Positions 48,161 through 57,880 of a stretch of 64,000 nt of DNA are shown piece after piece. The notes below the pieces were generated by a model. The model did no database searches. It had not been told where the DNA came from and was given only the letters and a program-made list of their open reading frames with translations. The stretch's first letter is position 1, and the number at the start of each line of letters is the position of its first letter. A program made the position numbers and the translations under genes. The DNA comes from Petunia secreta (lineage: Eukaryota; Streptophyta; Magnoliopsida; Solanales; Solanaceae), in NCBI GenBank assembly GCA_029990175.1, contig JARKIP010000033.1, positions 1,488,001-1,552,000 of the forward strand, given 5' to 3'.

Positions 48161-49584
48161 CATCATAATAATTATCAACCTCGCGATCGATCTACATAGG
48201 CTCCTCATCCTCAACCTCAAGGATTTCCACGGCCTCTTTGAGCCTAAACTCAGGGAAAATACAGAGGCTCTAATTCAGCTTCGACCTCGGGATACTCTCC
48301 ATCTCGAACATCACCTTCTTCTTCAATGACTGCTAGATTCCTTCGGAGCCTTAAAAGTAGTGGTAAATCAGCTTAGGGAATGCCCAAGACATGCTCATTA
48401 CGAGCGGCTCTGACTCTGAACTGTTGACGTCGAGCCAACTCAGAAAATTCTGCCGGTCTCATAAGAGTTGAGATGCTAGTTCCGGCTCCAGTCCCTTATG
48501 GAGACATGGAGGCTCGTTCCTACTGGAGGTTAGCTACCCGAGCACCCAGTCCTCTCACCTCGGCACTGATGTCTCGTATCGCAACCATAAGGTCAGCTAA
48601 TTTGTCACAACCGGCTTCGCCAGATTGATCGGACTCCTAATCGACCCTCCGAGTTCGAGAAGATTCACTGTTTTCTTCGGGAAGAGTGAATTGATCTCGA
48701 CTCGATGGAACAATCGCTATTTAACTTGGCACGGGAGGTCAAGAATTAACTACGACATTTGGACTTCAATTCTCATGAAATACTAATGAGAATTAACGAA
48801 CACAAAGAAACAAAAAAAACCTAAGGAAATCTACCCTATGTTCCCCTTTTGGGAAACACCCCGAACACTTCACTCCTGTACGGAATGGAAGTGGTCTCTT
48901 CTTCCTTTACGGACTTAGAATTTCTCTTTATCCACTTTCCTCTTTCAACTTTCACCTGGGTTTTAGAACCGACGCTAACCCATTTCTTCTTTAATGGAAC
49001 AGTGAACTTTCCCCTTTTGAACAAGGGAGAATTCCACTCGCTTCCAACAACCATCAGTAACTAACAATGTTTAGGTAGTTCTCCATCGTGTATTGTTCAT
49101 GTACGGAACAACATGAGCTCCTAGCAAAGCCAAAACAGCTTCCCGTCCATACACTGTGTCAAGAATTTAACAAGTTTCCGACGTACGGATGGTGTTTATT
49201 TGTGGAGCTTCAAAGTTTATGACAAGAACACGACCCGAAATCAGTCACCAACACACCCAAAACAAACAGACTCAAAACATGGGTTCCAAGTTAAACCCCA
49301 ATGTCTAACTTTTTTAAAACCTCATCAAAACCTTTTCATCAAACGTTGTACGATCGGCGATTCTTGGTAAAAGTGGTTACTGGTAACAACGAATTCAAGA
49401 TTTTTTTCTCCAAACAATCAACAATCAAACTGTGGCAAAAACTTTTAAGTTTTTATTTTTTCTTTTTTTTTTATAATAAGAACAACAACACAAACACAAG
49501 AACAAGAAACAAAAACGAAAACAGAAACAAACGCACGAAGATAACAAAGAACAAGATTGGATTTGTAAGAACAAAATCCAAACC
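48161..49584 (-). other. E4 leader and decayed gag N-terminus
   Basis: On the minus strand 48160-48720 gives acidic, charged Gag-like sequence in several frames with many stops. From 48720 to 49584 I see only untranslated leader. Confidence 0.5.
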
Positions 49585-49598
49585 GTTCTCTGATACCA
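49585..49598 (-). other. E4 primer-binding site
   Basis: The minus strand reads TGGTATCAGAGAAC, matching the initiator-Met tRNA 3' end over the first 11 bases, three bases after the LTR end. Confidence 0.85.
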
Positions 49599-49601
49599 AG
49601 A

Positions 49602-50165
49602 TGATGCATAACAGGAAAGTAAAAAAAGATGCAAAGATAAGATAGATAAAGCTAGACACAAATCCAACTTTATCTGAACAATCCAAAGGATATGGAACCT
49701 TTAGGATAGAAAGTGAACAAGAACCTACACTATGCACCGATCCTTAAAAAATAGTGTTTCTTGCAAACCGAATGATCAAAGGAAAATGCTCAATTTGGAT
49801 TCCACCAAATGAACAAGTTTTGACAAAGGGTTCCCAATCGAGGTTTGCTCTCGCAAGAGTCACAAGCGCAAAGGCTAATTCAATATCAAACAACTACTAC
49901 TGAAAATGGAACACTAGTAGGGTTTATATAGTAAGCCCTATGGGTAAAATAATAATACGGCCACAAGTCAGCCTTAAAACAAGGCCACACAGGGCCGAAG
50001 CAAAGTGTCTTGACTCGGGCGCATGCTCAGCTCTTCGGTTGCTCACTGCTTGGCGCCGGTACGCTCCTCGCCTTAGGCTCAAGCTTGCATAATGAGCTTC
50101 TATAATTGGTGAATGGCCTCTCAGTCTCCAAGTCACCGCTTCCTCCCGGCCACACTAGGTGAACA
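49602..50165 (-). repeat. E4 5' LTR (about 564 bp)
   Basis: On the minus strand it probably starts TGTTCACCTAG (50165) and ends ATGCATCA (49602). A TATA box lies at 49923-49931 (CTATATAAACCC on the minus strand). The outer boundary is inferred, because Copia-A is inserted right at it and the second LTR is missing. Confidence 0.65.
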
Positions 50166-50167
50166 TG

Positions 50168-51092
50168 TGTTATACTTTATGCACCTCCTAAGGACACTAG
50201 AAGGGGGGGGGGGGGGGAGGGGTTGAATAGTGTCTCCTGATTTTCGCAAGAACTGTGTTCTTCTACTGTAGAACAAGGTTCTTAGAATTTCCTTCTACCT
50301 GCGTCTAACAAGAACATACACTGACTAGCACACCAAACACACAAGGATTTTTACGTGGAAAACTCCTTGCTCAAGGGAGAAAAACCACGACCCACACTCT
50401 GGGATTTTTGCACTGAATTCACTAACACAAGAGCAATGTTTTAGATTACAAACTCTGTAACCAAGGGGCTACACTCTAGACCCTAATCACTAATCAAAGC
50501 TACACTCTAGCTTTTCTAGTAATTCACAAAAGAGTTTACCTAATACATAAGCTTCTAGAATAAGCAGATAGGTAAAACAATGAATGCTCGATATTATGAC
50601 AACTTACAACTCGATAATCCTAGACAAGAAATCTAGACTCAATACTCTGCATGCAGTTTCAGTTGTCTTCTTCAGCTTATCCACGTCGAAAGTTATTGAA
50701 TCGCCTTTACTTGTGCTTAACTCTCTGTGCATGAATAATCAGAAAAAACTCGGCTGTCTCTACTTCTGGCTTTTATATGAGTCGTGCAACCCTAGTTGAG
50801 TTCTACTAGGAATTCCCTTAATTAAGGTAAGTTGAGATTCGTAGTAACTCTTTTCCATGTTAACGTCTGACTCCTTTCATACTTCGTAGACACAGCTGGG
50901 ACACCGCCTATTTTAGTCCGACTAGGATACGTATACAACCACGCACCAACTATTCCTAGTTCCACAGGGATTTGCAACCCATATTCTTTTCGATCAAACG
51001 TGCCCTTCTCTTCAAGGACCGGGTTCTTCAGGTTCCTTGCATGAACCTCGGTGTCCTTCCTGTTTGTCATACTTCAAAACCAGCTTTCAACA
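50168..51092 (-). repeat. Copia-A 3' LTR
   Basis: The plus strand reads TGTTATACTTTATGC to CTTTCAACA. A run of 15 G lies at 50203-50217 (12 in the other LTR). A minus-strand TATA box is at 50771-50778 (CATATAAAAGCC). Confidence 0.95.
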
Positions 51093-51556
51093 AATTCCCC
51101 CTTTTTGATGATGACAAACAACCGTTGCCCAAGAACCTGAATAGACATAAACCAAAAAACCAAAACAAGAGAACAGAATAAAAACAAACAGATGAGTTAG
51201 GTCACAAACACCCCAAATTCCTTCTTCCCCCTTTTGGCATCATCGAAAAGATTCGAAGACCTGCAGGAACTTGTCAAGTTAGTTCAGTCTACTACACTGG
51301 GCAAATCGTTAGTAATAAGAACACAAGCATACACAAATAAGGGCCCATCCAAGAACCTGATTACTTAAGCAAAAAAAAAAAAACAGATAAGAACTCAAGA
51401 AGTTTAAAAACATTATCCAGATTGTGACATCAGCACAACCCTGTTAATAGTTACAGAACCAAATTAAAAATTGTCTTAAACATTCATAACATGCAATCAC
51501 TGGAGAATGAGAAGGAGGAAAGATCAGACAGGGGTAGGAGGACAGGACTGGAAGGA
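51093..51556 (-). other. Copia-A 3' untranslated region and polypurine tract
   Basis: The polypurine tract AAAAAGGGGGAATT is at 51093-51106 on the minus strand. No gene is seen in the rest. Confidence 0.75.
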
Positions 51557-53072
51557 TCAAAGCTGAAGGTTGAAGTGTCTGACAAGTGCCTCAAGCTGCT
51601 TCGTATTTTTGGCCCTCTCCATCACCAGCTCGGCCTCATACTTGTGGCAATCAATCTTCAGACGATCAATCTCTTGATCCTTCACCTTCAACTGTCTCTG
51701 GAGCTCAGCATTTTCAGCATTAATCTCAAGAACAATCTTCTCTAGTTCCTTTACTGCATCAATGGCCTCATCAGGACCAAAGTCTTCACTGTCCTCTGCC
51801 TGCTCTTGTTTCACCTGCATTGGCCTTTTGGAAGCTCTGCTTTCTCTGAAAAAATCACAATTCTTAAGCATATTTATCCCAAACATCTAATGAATTGTGG
51901 GCTTCTTTCCTGCTTCCAAAGGAACCCCAAAATGCTTAAAAATATGGTGAAGAATGTAAGAGTGCACAAGAGAGTGGGGCTTCTGATCAGTGTCAGAGAT
52001 CCTCTTTATGTGCCTAATGATCAGCCCAGGCAGATTTATCTTCACCCCCCTGTCCATCAGATCCATATAGGTCAAATCCAGAGCACTTGCTTCACAATTC
52101 CTTTCACCCCTAGGCAGAAGAAACCTGTGCACAAATTCAAACAGTAGTTGATGGGCAGGTTCCATCTCCTTTTTCTCTACTTTCCTCTCCTTCCTCAGTC
52201 TTGGCTTCCCTGAAAACTTTCTCACAACATCCAAAGAGGTGATTCCATCTGTTCTTTTTGGCCATTTTAGCTTAACATACCTGCAGTAACCTTCAGCAGG
52301 TACATCCAGAATCACCCCCAGTTCAGGTCTTCCAAATTCTATCTCAATTCCTTTAACAGTAGAAAACACTCTCCTGGCAGTTACTCTACAATTAGTATAG
52401 AATTCTCTCACTTCATCCACAAACAACTTCATGTCCTTGTTGGAAAACATAGCAAGCCACCCCTGATCACCAATCATCCTCAGCAATGGTCTCATATAGA
52501 ACTCTTTTTCATCATGCAAAATACTGCCTGGCAGTACCTGATGCCTAGAGAAAAATGCTTCTCTATCCACTTCCTCTTCATTGTCCCCTCTTCTTCTTCT
52601 CTTATTCTCCACCTCACTATCAGTATCTGAATCACTGGGTTCTACATAGCTCCCATTCTCACTATCCTGCTCAGCCTCACCAGCTTCCCTTCTTTCTTCT
52701 TCCAGCTTCTGTTCTTCTCTTTCTTTGACATTGGTTACTGTTCTTCCCAACTTGTCAAGCTTTTCTAACTGCATTTTTAATGAGGATCTGGTACCAACTC
52801 TCCTGACAATAGGCTCAGCAGCTGCCTTGTCATCACCATCTACACTATCTTCATCAACCAGTCTAGATTTCAGCACTGGCTTCCCATCTCTCACCAACCT
52901 TCTTCTTTTTTTGGCTCTACTAGATTCTCTCTCACAAACACTACTTCCTCGTCTTCTTCCTCAACTAATTTTTCATCTTCTTCCCCAAACTTTCTCTTCC
53001 TCTTTGCAGAAATTTTGTGCGTGCTCTTGCAATTCTTTGAGCCAGAGTGGACGGAGGTGGTCTATCAGACAT
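51557..53072 (-). pseudogene. Copia-A extra ORF after pol (putative plant transposon protein domain)
   Basis: The likely start is MSDRPPPSTLAQRIARART at 53072. Two frameshifts (near 53020 and in an A run near 52905) precede the long open part 52897-51887. That part holds an acidic N-terminus with a basic NLS-like KRRRRGD, then VREFYTNCRVTARRVFS, VKGIEIEFGRPELGVILDVP, VKLKWPKRTDGI, LLFEFVHRFLLPRGERN and LTYMDLMDRGVKINLPGLII. A single in-frame TAG (51889-51887) separates a C-terminal coiled coil (51886-51557: DEAIDAVKELEKIVLEINAE). Copia-B has CAG (Gln) at that stop. The domain resembles the family annotated as putative plant transposon protein (PF20167 as I recall). It sits in the envelope-like position, but I see no membrane segment. 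Function unknown. Confidence 0.75.
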
Positions 53073-53678
53073 CTTGAAAGATTTATGAGTGATTTCTGAG
53101 GTTTCTAAGGAGATTTTTGTTTTAGGGTTTGAGAGAATTTTGGTGTTTTAGCAGAAGAAGTAGGTGAAGTGTGGGGGATTGAGAGAGTGTGGTCGAAATG
53201 AAGAGGCTTTAGTGATTTGATACTGTCTAGGGAAGGCAAGAAGTAATGAGTAGAGTAGAAAGACAGCTTTTTAAATTTTTCGAGAACCGGGAGAAGTTAC
53301 ACATTTGACGGTTATGAACTTAATTAAATATGCCCTTTTTCAAGAAGTGGGGTCCAAGCTATTCAAAAAGAGATCTATCCTAAAAAGGAAAATGTTCCTA
53401 TAATTTAGGACAGTTATGAGAGTATGGTAGACCCCTGTGACACACGTATGAATGACAATTTTCATTTCAGTTATGAATACTATCATACAGAGTAAGATGA
53501 ATGTACCTGGACATGATTCCTCGTGTTCAAACTGGTTCCTTCTCAGTACATAGTAGGTCCTTCATGGGATCACGAGTGTACTTTTACAAGCACGAGATTA
53601 GACTAAACATCTATAACAAGTTTCAAGCAACCACATCAAATACTTAACTAGCCAAATACAAAGGAATTACTTGCTGGG
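53073..53678 (-). other. Copia-A spacer between pol and the extra ORF
   Basis: About 600 bp with no gene. It may hold the signal for expressing the downstream ORF, but I recognise none. Confidence 0.6.
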
Positions 53679-56600
53679 TCATCCGTGTATTTTGGTCATC
53701 CCTAACTCCAACCTGTTCCTTTCAAACTGTACCTTGTTCAAAGCTTTGGTAAATATGTCAGCTATTTGATCTTCAGTCCTGCATGAATTCATAGTAATCA
53801 GACCTTTTTCTACATTGTCTCTCAAGAAATGGTGTCTGATATCAATGTGCTTGGTTCTTTTATGTTGGACTGGGTTCTTGGCAATGTTCACTGCACTGGT
53901 GTTGTCACAGAAAATTGGCACTGCTCCACACTTGATACCAAAGTCCTCCAGTTGTTGCTTGATCCACAGCAATTGTGAGCAACATGAAGCAGCTGCCACA
54001 TACTCAGCTTCAGCTGTTGATAGGGCAACTGAGTTTTGTTTCTTTGTAGCCCACGAGACCAAGCAGGGACCTAAAAAGTGTGCCATCCCTGAAGTGCTTT
54101 TCCTGTCCACCAAATGACCTGCATAATCTGCATCAGCAAAACCAATGAGTTCAAAAGTCCCACCTCTGGGATACCAAAGACCTAAATCCTGAGTCCCTTT
54201 CAAGTATCTCAGAATTCTCTTCACATCTGTCAAATGTGATTCCTTGGGCTTTGACTGAAATCTGGCACACTGTCCTACACTGTATACTATATCTGGTCGA
54301 CTAGCTGTGAGATATAGAAGTGAACCAATGATTCCTCTATATTTCGTTTCATTTGTCGAAGGACCAAGTTCATCCATGTCTAACTTTGTTCCGGGTGCAA
54401 TAGGGGTAGTCATTTCCTTTGCTCCTTCCATGTCAAACTTCTTCAATAGTTCCTTGACATACTTTTGCTGATGAATCATGGTTCCTTCAGGAGTCTGCTT
54501 TATCTGCAACCCAAGGAAGAAGTTCAGTTCACCCATCATGCTCATTTCAAACTCACTTCCCATCAATTCTGCAAAACCTTTGGTCAGTTCTTCATCAGTA
54601 GCTCCAAAGATGATATCATCAACATACACTTGAACTACCAGCAAATCCTTTCCTTTCTTCATGAGAAGTAGTGTGTTGTCAATTTTGCCTCTTGAAAAAC
54701 CATTTTTCATCAGGAACCCTGAGAGTCTTTCATACCAAGCTCTAGGAGCTTGCTTCAAACCATACAAAGCCTTGTCCAGTTTGTAAACATGATCAGGAAA
54801 TTCATTGCTCACAAAGCCTGGAGGCTGCACCACATAGACTTCTTCATTCAAATAGCCATTCAGAAAAGCACTCTTCACGTCCATCTGATACAGTGTGAAT
54901 TCCATGTACGTGGCAAAAGCAATCAGCATCCTAATGGCTTCCATCCTTGCAACTGGAGCAAAAGTTTCATCATAATCTATTCCTTCTTCTTGACTGTATC
55001 CTTGAACCACTAGTCTTGCCTTGTTCCTTGTCACTATCCCATGTTCATCCAGCTTGTTCCTGAATACCCATTTTGTTCCAATGATAGATCTATCCTTCGG
55101 CTTAGGAACTAGATGCCACACCTTGCTTCGTTCAAATTGGTGAAGTTCCTCCTGCATAGCTAGAATCCAGTCTGGATCTTCTAGGGCTTCCTTTACATTC
55201 TTTTGTTCCAAGGATGAGAGAAATGCAAAGAATGCACAGAAGTTCTTCAATGCTGATCTAGTCATAATTCCAGTGTCCAACTCAGATAGGACATTCTCCA
55301 GTGGATGAGAACTTTGATACTTCCATGGCTTGATTTGAATCTGACTTGAAGGACCTGCAGCATTCTCTGGGTTAGGTTCTTCTTGTCTTTCTGGATTATC
55401 AGCCTCATCTGAAGTTCCCCCTGTCAAGTTGCCTCCTTCATCTGAATTGTTCAGATTCTCCTTTTCATCTGAGTCCTCCAGTTCATCTATTGTTTCTTCT
55501 CTCCTTAAACCAATTCCTTGATCATCTGCTTCAGTTTCTCCCAGTGTCTTATCTGATTCATCAAATACAACATGCATACTTTCTTCTACAGTTTGTGTTC
55601 TTTTGTTAAGCACTTTGTATGCCTTACTTTGAGTGGAATATCCCAAAAATATCGCCTCATCACTCCTAGCATCAAGCTTTCCCAAAGGTTCCTTCCCATT
55701 GTTGTGAACGAAACACTTACAACCAAAAGGTTTTAGATGAGCAATGCTTGGCTTTCTACCTCTGAGCAACTCATACGGAGTCTTGTCAAGAATTGCTCTA
55801 ATGGAACACCTGTTCAACAAGTAACATGCAGTGTTTACAGCTTCAGCCCAAAAATTTCTTGCCAGCCCACTTGCTAACAGCATAGTTCTAGCCATATCTT
55901 CCAACGACCTGTTCTTCCTTTCAACCACACCGTTTTGTTGGGGAGTTCTTGGTGCAGAGAAGTTGTGATCTATGCCATTCCTTGCACAATACTCAGAGAA
56001 TTTTGAGTTTTCAAACTCAGTACCATGATCAGATCTCATACTGATGATCTCAAGGCTTAGTCTTTTCTGAACTACACCAGCCCAATCATTGAAACTTTCG
56101 AAGGCTTCATCCTTAGAGACCAAGAACAGGGTCCAAGTATATCTTGAGTAGTCATCCACGATAACAAACACATATCTTTTTCCTCCACGGCTCCTGACTC
56201 TCATAGGTCCACATAGATCCATATGTATCCGCTCCAGTGGCTTTGTTGTGCTGCCCACTTTCTTTGGTTTGAATGATGTTCTCACATGCTTTCCCTTTAC
56301 ACAGGCGTCACACATTTTTATGTTTTCAAATTTCTTGCTTGGTAATCCGCGAACCAGTTCCTTCGAAGCCAGCTTGTTTACCTGAGACAGACTTGCATGA
56401 CCCAATCTTTTGTGCCACAGCTGAGAATCGTTTTCTTGCACATTCAAGCAGGTCAGATTGTTCTCAGGTAAAGACTTCAGTGATGCCTTGTATACATTGT
56501 TCACCCTTTTTCCTTCCATCACCACTTCTCCACTCTGTAGGTTCTTTACGATGCAACCAACAAATGAGAAGCTCACTTCATTTCCTCTGTCACACAGTTG

Positions 56601-56831
56601 GGAGATACTTAGTAAATTATGTCTAAGACCATCCACACAATAGACATTTTCAATTGCATGTTCCAGAGATCTCCCAATCTTTCCAATGCCTACTATCTGA
56701 CCACTTTTTCCTCCTCCGAAGGCTACACTTCCCCCTTGAAATGCTGCGAGTGAGAGAAAGTTTCTTCTATCTCCTGTCATGTGCCTAGAACAACCGCTAT
56801 CCAGAATCCAGCTTGAGTTGTTCTCCCTCAT
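53679..56831 (-). CDS. Copia-A pol polyprotein (protease, integrase, RT, RNase H), intact
   Basis: A single frame of 1050 residues. Protease: active site Asp11-Ser-Gly in WILDSGCSRHM. Integrase: zinc site His140, His145, Cys174 and Cys177; catalytic Asp205 (HMDLCGP), Asp268 (RSDHGTEF) and Glu304 (NGVVERKN), a D-D-35-E spacing. RT: WVFRNKLDEHG near 590, MDVKSAFLNG near 650 and the catalytic YVDD at 736-739. RNase H: ADYAGHLVDRKSTSG, ALSTAEAEYVAA and the KHIDIRHHFLRD end. No stop or frameshift is visible. The start ATG at 56831 comes after a TGA (about 56855) in the same frame; upstream of that stop the frame still reads GPKLVWVPKT, the usual Gag-Pol joint. The protein was therefore probably made as a fusion by frameshift or readthrough, or the stop is a mutation. 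Confidence 0.95.
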   Translation of the reverse strand: MRENNSSWILDSGCSRHMTGDRRNFLSLAAFQGGSVAFGGGKSGQIVGIGKIGRSLEHAIENVYCVDGLRHNLLSISQLCDRGNEVSFSFVGCIVKNLQSGEVVMEGKRVNNVYKASLKSLPENNLTCLNVQENDSQLWHKRLGHASLSQVNKLASKELVRGLPSKKFENIKMCDACVKGKHVRTSFKPKKVGSTTKPLERIHMDLCGPMRVRSRGGKRYVFVIVDDYSRYTWTLFLVSKDEAFESFNDWAGVVQKRLSLEIISMRSDHGTEFENSKFSEYCARNGIDHNFSAPRTPQQNGVVERKNRSLEDMARTMLLASGLARNFWAEAVNTACYLLNRCSIRAILDKTPYELLRGRKPSIAHLKPFGCKCFVHNNGKEPLGKLDARSDEAIFLGYSTQSKAYKVLNKRTQTVEESMHVVFDESDKTLGETEADDQGIGLRREETIDELEDSDEKENLNNSDEGGNLTGGTSDEADNPERQEEPNPENAAGPSSQIQIKPWKYQSSHPLENVLSELDTGIMTRSALKNFCAFFAFLSSLEQKNVKEALEDPDWILAMQEELHQFERSKVWHLVPKPKDRSIIGTKWVFRNKLDEHGIVTRNKARLVVQGYSQEEGIDYDETFAPVARMEAIRMLIAFATYMEFTLYQMDVKSAFLNGYLNEEVYVVQPPGFVSNEFPDHVYKLDKALYGLKQAPRAWYERLSGFLMKNGFSRGKIDNTLLLMKKGKDLLVVQVYVDDIIFGATDEELTKGFAELMGSEFEMSMMGELNFFLGLQIKQTPEGTMIHQQKYVKELLKKFDMEGAKEMTTPIAPGTKLDMDELGPSTNETKYRGIIGSLLYLTASRPDIVYSVGQCARFQSKPKESHLTDVKRILRYLKGTQDLGLWYPRGGTFELIGFADADYAGHLVDRKSTSGMAHFLGPCLVSWATKKQNSVALSTAEAEYVAAASCCSQLLWIKQQLEDFGIKCGAVPIFCDNTSAVNIAKNPVQHKRTKHIDIRHHFLRDNVEKGLITMNSCRTEDQIADIFTKALNKVQFERNRLELGMTKIHG

Positions 56832-56911
56832 TCCAGCGTGAAAGACAAATCAGAGGTTAGTCTTAGGAACCCAGACAAGCTTGGGTCCCTTCTTATGAGA
56901 AAATGGATAAA

Positions 56912-57880
56912 TCAGGTCTTGTTTGCCCATTTGGGTAAGCCACATCTTTTATTTTTAGCCTTTGCCTTGCTGATATTAACACACTTTTGCTTAACATGAC
57001 CAGTTTTACCACAAAAAGTGCATAATATGTTACAAGGTAGACCTACATATTTGCTTTTAGGATTATATGGAGGCAGGGGTTTCTTGAATCCTAATCCTTG
57101 TTTTCCTCTGTTTTGATTTTCAAGAACCCAATTCATAGCTTCAGAAGATTTATTCCATTTAGTCAGTCTGGTAAGTTCAAGTTTTGAGTTTCCAACCTTT
57201 TGGCTTAAAATCCTGTTTTTTTCAGTTTCCTGATACAGAATTTTATTTGCTCTTTTCAGTTCATCTTCCAGAAAGGATTGAACTTCACTCATAACTTGCT
57301 TACCATTCTTACTTTCTCTTAACTGATTACATTCCAATTCAAGCTCAGTAATCTTAGAGTTTGACACAAGAGTCTGCCCTTTCAAGATGGCATTAGTTTC
57401 TTCAAGTTCAATATTCTGTTCCAGGAGACTCTTATGCTTAGTTCTAAGATTACTCAGTTCTTCAGTTAAGTTATCCTTTTCAAGTTTTTCTTTTTCATAC
57501 CCTTCAATCAGGGTGGCTGTGATTAGAATTAAGTTTTCAGAAGAGTATGTATGTAAAGTTTCTTTTAGATCAGATAAGCATACCTCTGCTGAATTTCCTG
57601 CTTCCTCTCCATCAGTTGCCATAAGAGCAGAGTCCTTTTTGATGTTGTCAGCAATGTACAATTCCTTCAGTTTCTTCCATATTTCCTTGGCAGATTTGCA
57701 CTCCAGTATCCGTGCATGCATATCCTCAGTGAGTCCTCTTCTTAGATACCCCACAGCCTTGGAGTTTGCTTGTAACCAGTCCAGATCTTGAGGGTCTAGT
57801 TCTTCCACTTTCTTTGGCACTAGGACACATTTATAGCTCTCTTCACAGGAACATGAGGTCCTCTTTTCACAATCAGCCAC
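56912..57880 (-). CDS. Copia-A gag C-terminal ORF: partial second capsid, coiled coil, zinc knuckle
   Basis: The frame of 322 residues overlaps the end of the first gag ORF by 61 bases in the next frame. Residues from about 27 (VEELDPQDLDWLQANS, LRRGLTEDMHARILEC, SAKEIWKKLKELY) match the second half of a copia capsid domain. Then comes a long coiled coil (EKEKLEKDNLTEELSNL, KSLLEQNIELEETNAIL) and a zinc knuckle CTFCGKTGHVKQKC of the correct Cys-Cys-His-Cys spacing. The first residues up to the point where the frame of the upstream ORF should join are probably not native. It would be read with the first ORF by frameshift, or be separated from it by a mutation. Confidence 0.8.
   Translation of the reverse strand: MADCEKRTSCSCEESYKCVLVPKKVEELDPQDLDWLQANSKAVGYLRRGLTEDMHARILECKSAKEIWKKLKELYIADNIKKDSALMATDGEEAGNSAEVCLSDLKETLHTYSSENLILITATLIEGYEKEKLEKDNLTEELSNLRTKHKSLLEQNIELEETNAILKGQTLVSNSKITELELECNQLRESKNGKQVMSEVQSFLEDELKRANKILYQETEKNRILSQKVGNSKLELTRLTKWNKSSEAMNWVLENQNRGKQGLGFKKPLPPYNPKSKYVGLPCNILCTFCGKTGHVKQKCVNISKAKAKNKRCGLPKWANKT

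Larger units (their letters stand above)
36568..50165 (-). mobile_element. E4: chromovirus-like Ty3 element, 3' half deleted, split by E6
   Basis: Minus-strand order is LTR (50165-49602), Met-type primer site, leader, gag (about 48700-47171), then E6, then protease and RT (37617-36568). The RT stops short at KPFI and joins Athila integrase, so RNase H, integrase and the 3' LTR are gone. Gag and protease resemble Reina/CRM-type chromoviruses; without a chromodomain the lineage stays uncertain. The gag and protease parts meet exactly at the E6 target duplication CATCT. Confidence 0.75.

Noticed and set aside
49301..49737. Hydrophobic ORFs on both strands near the E4 LTR
   Set aside because: They straddle the primer site and the LTR border, have no ordered domain, and arise from A-rich sequence.
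50203..50221. Long G run as a functional quadruplex
   Set aside because: Its length differs between the two LTRs and Copia-B has only six G. Slippage or sequencing error explains it better.
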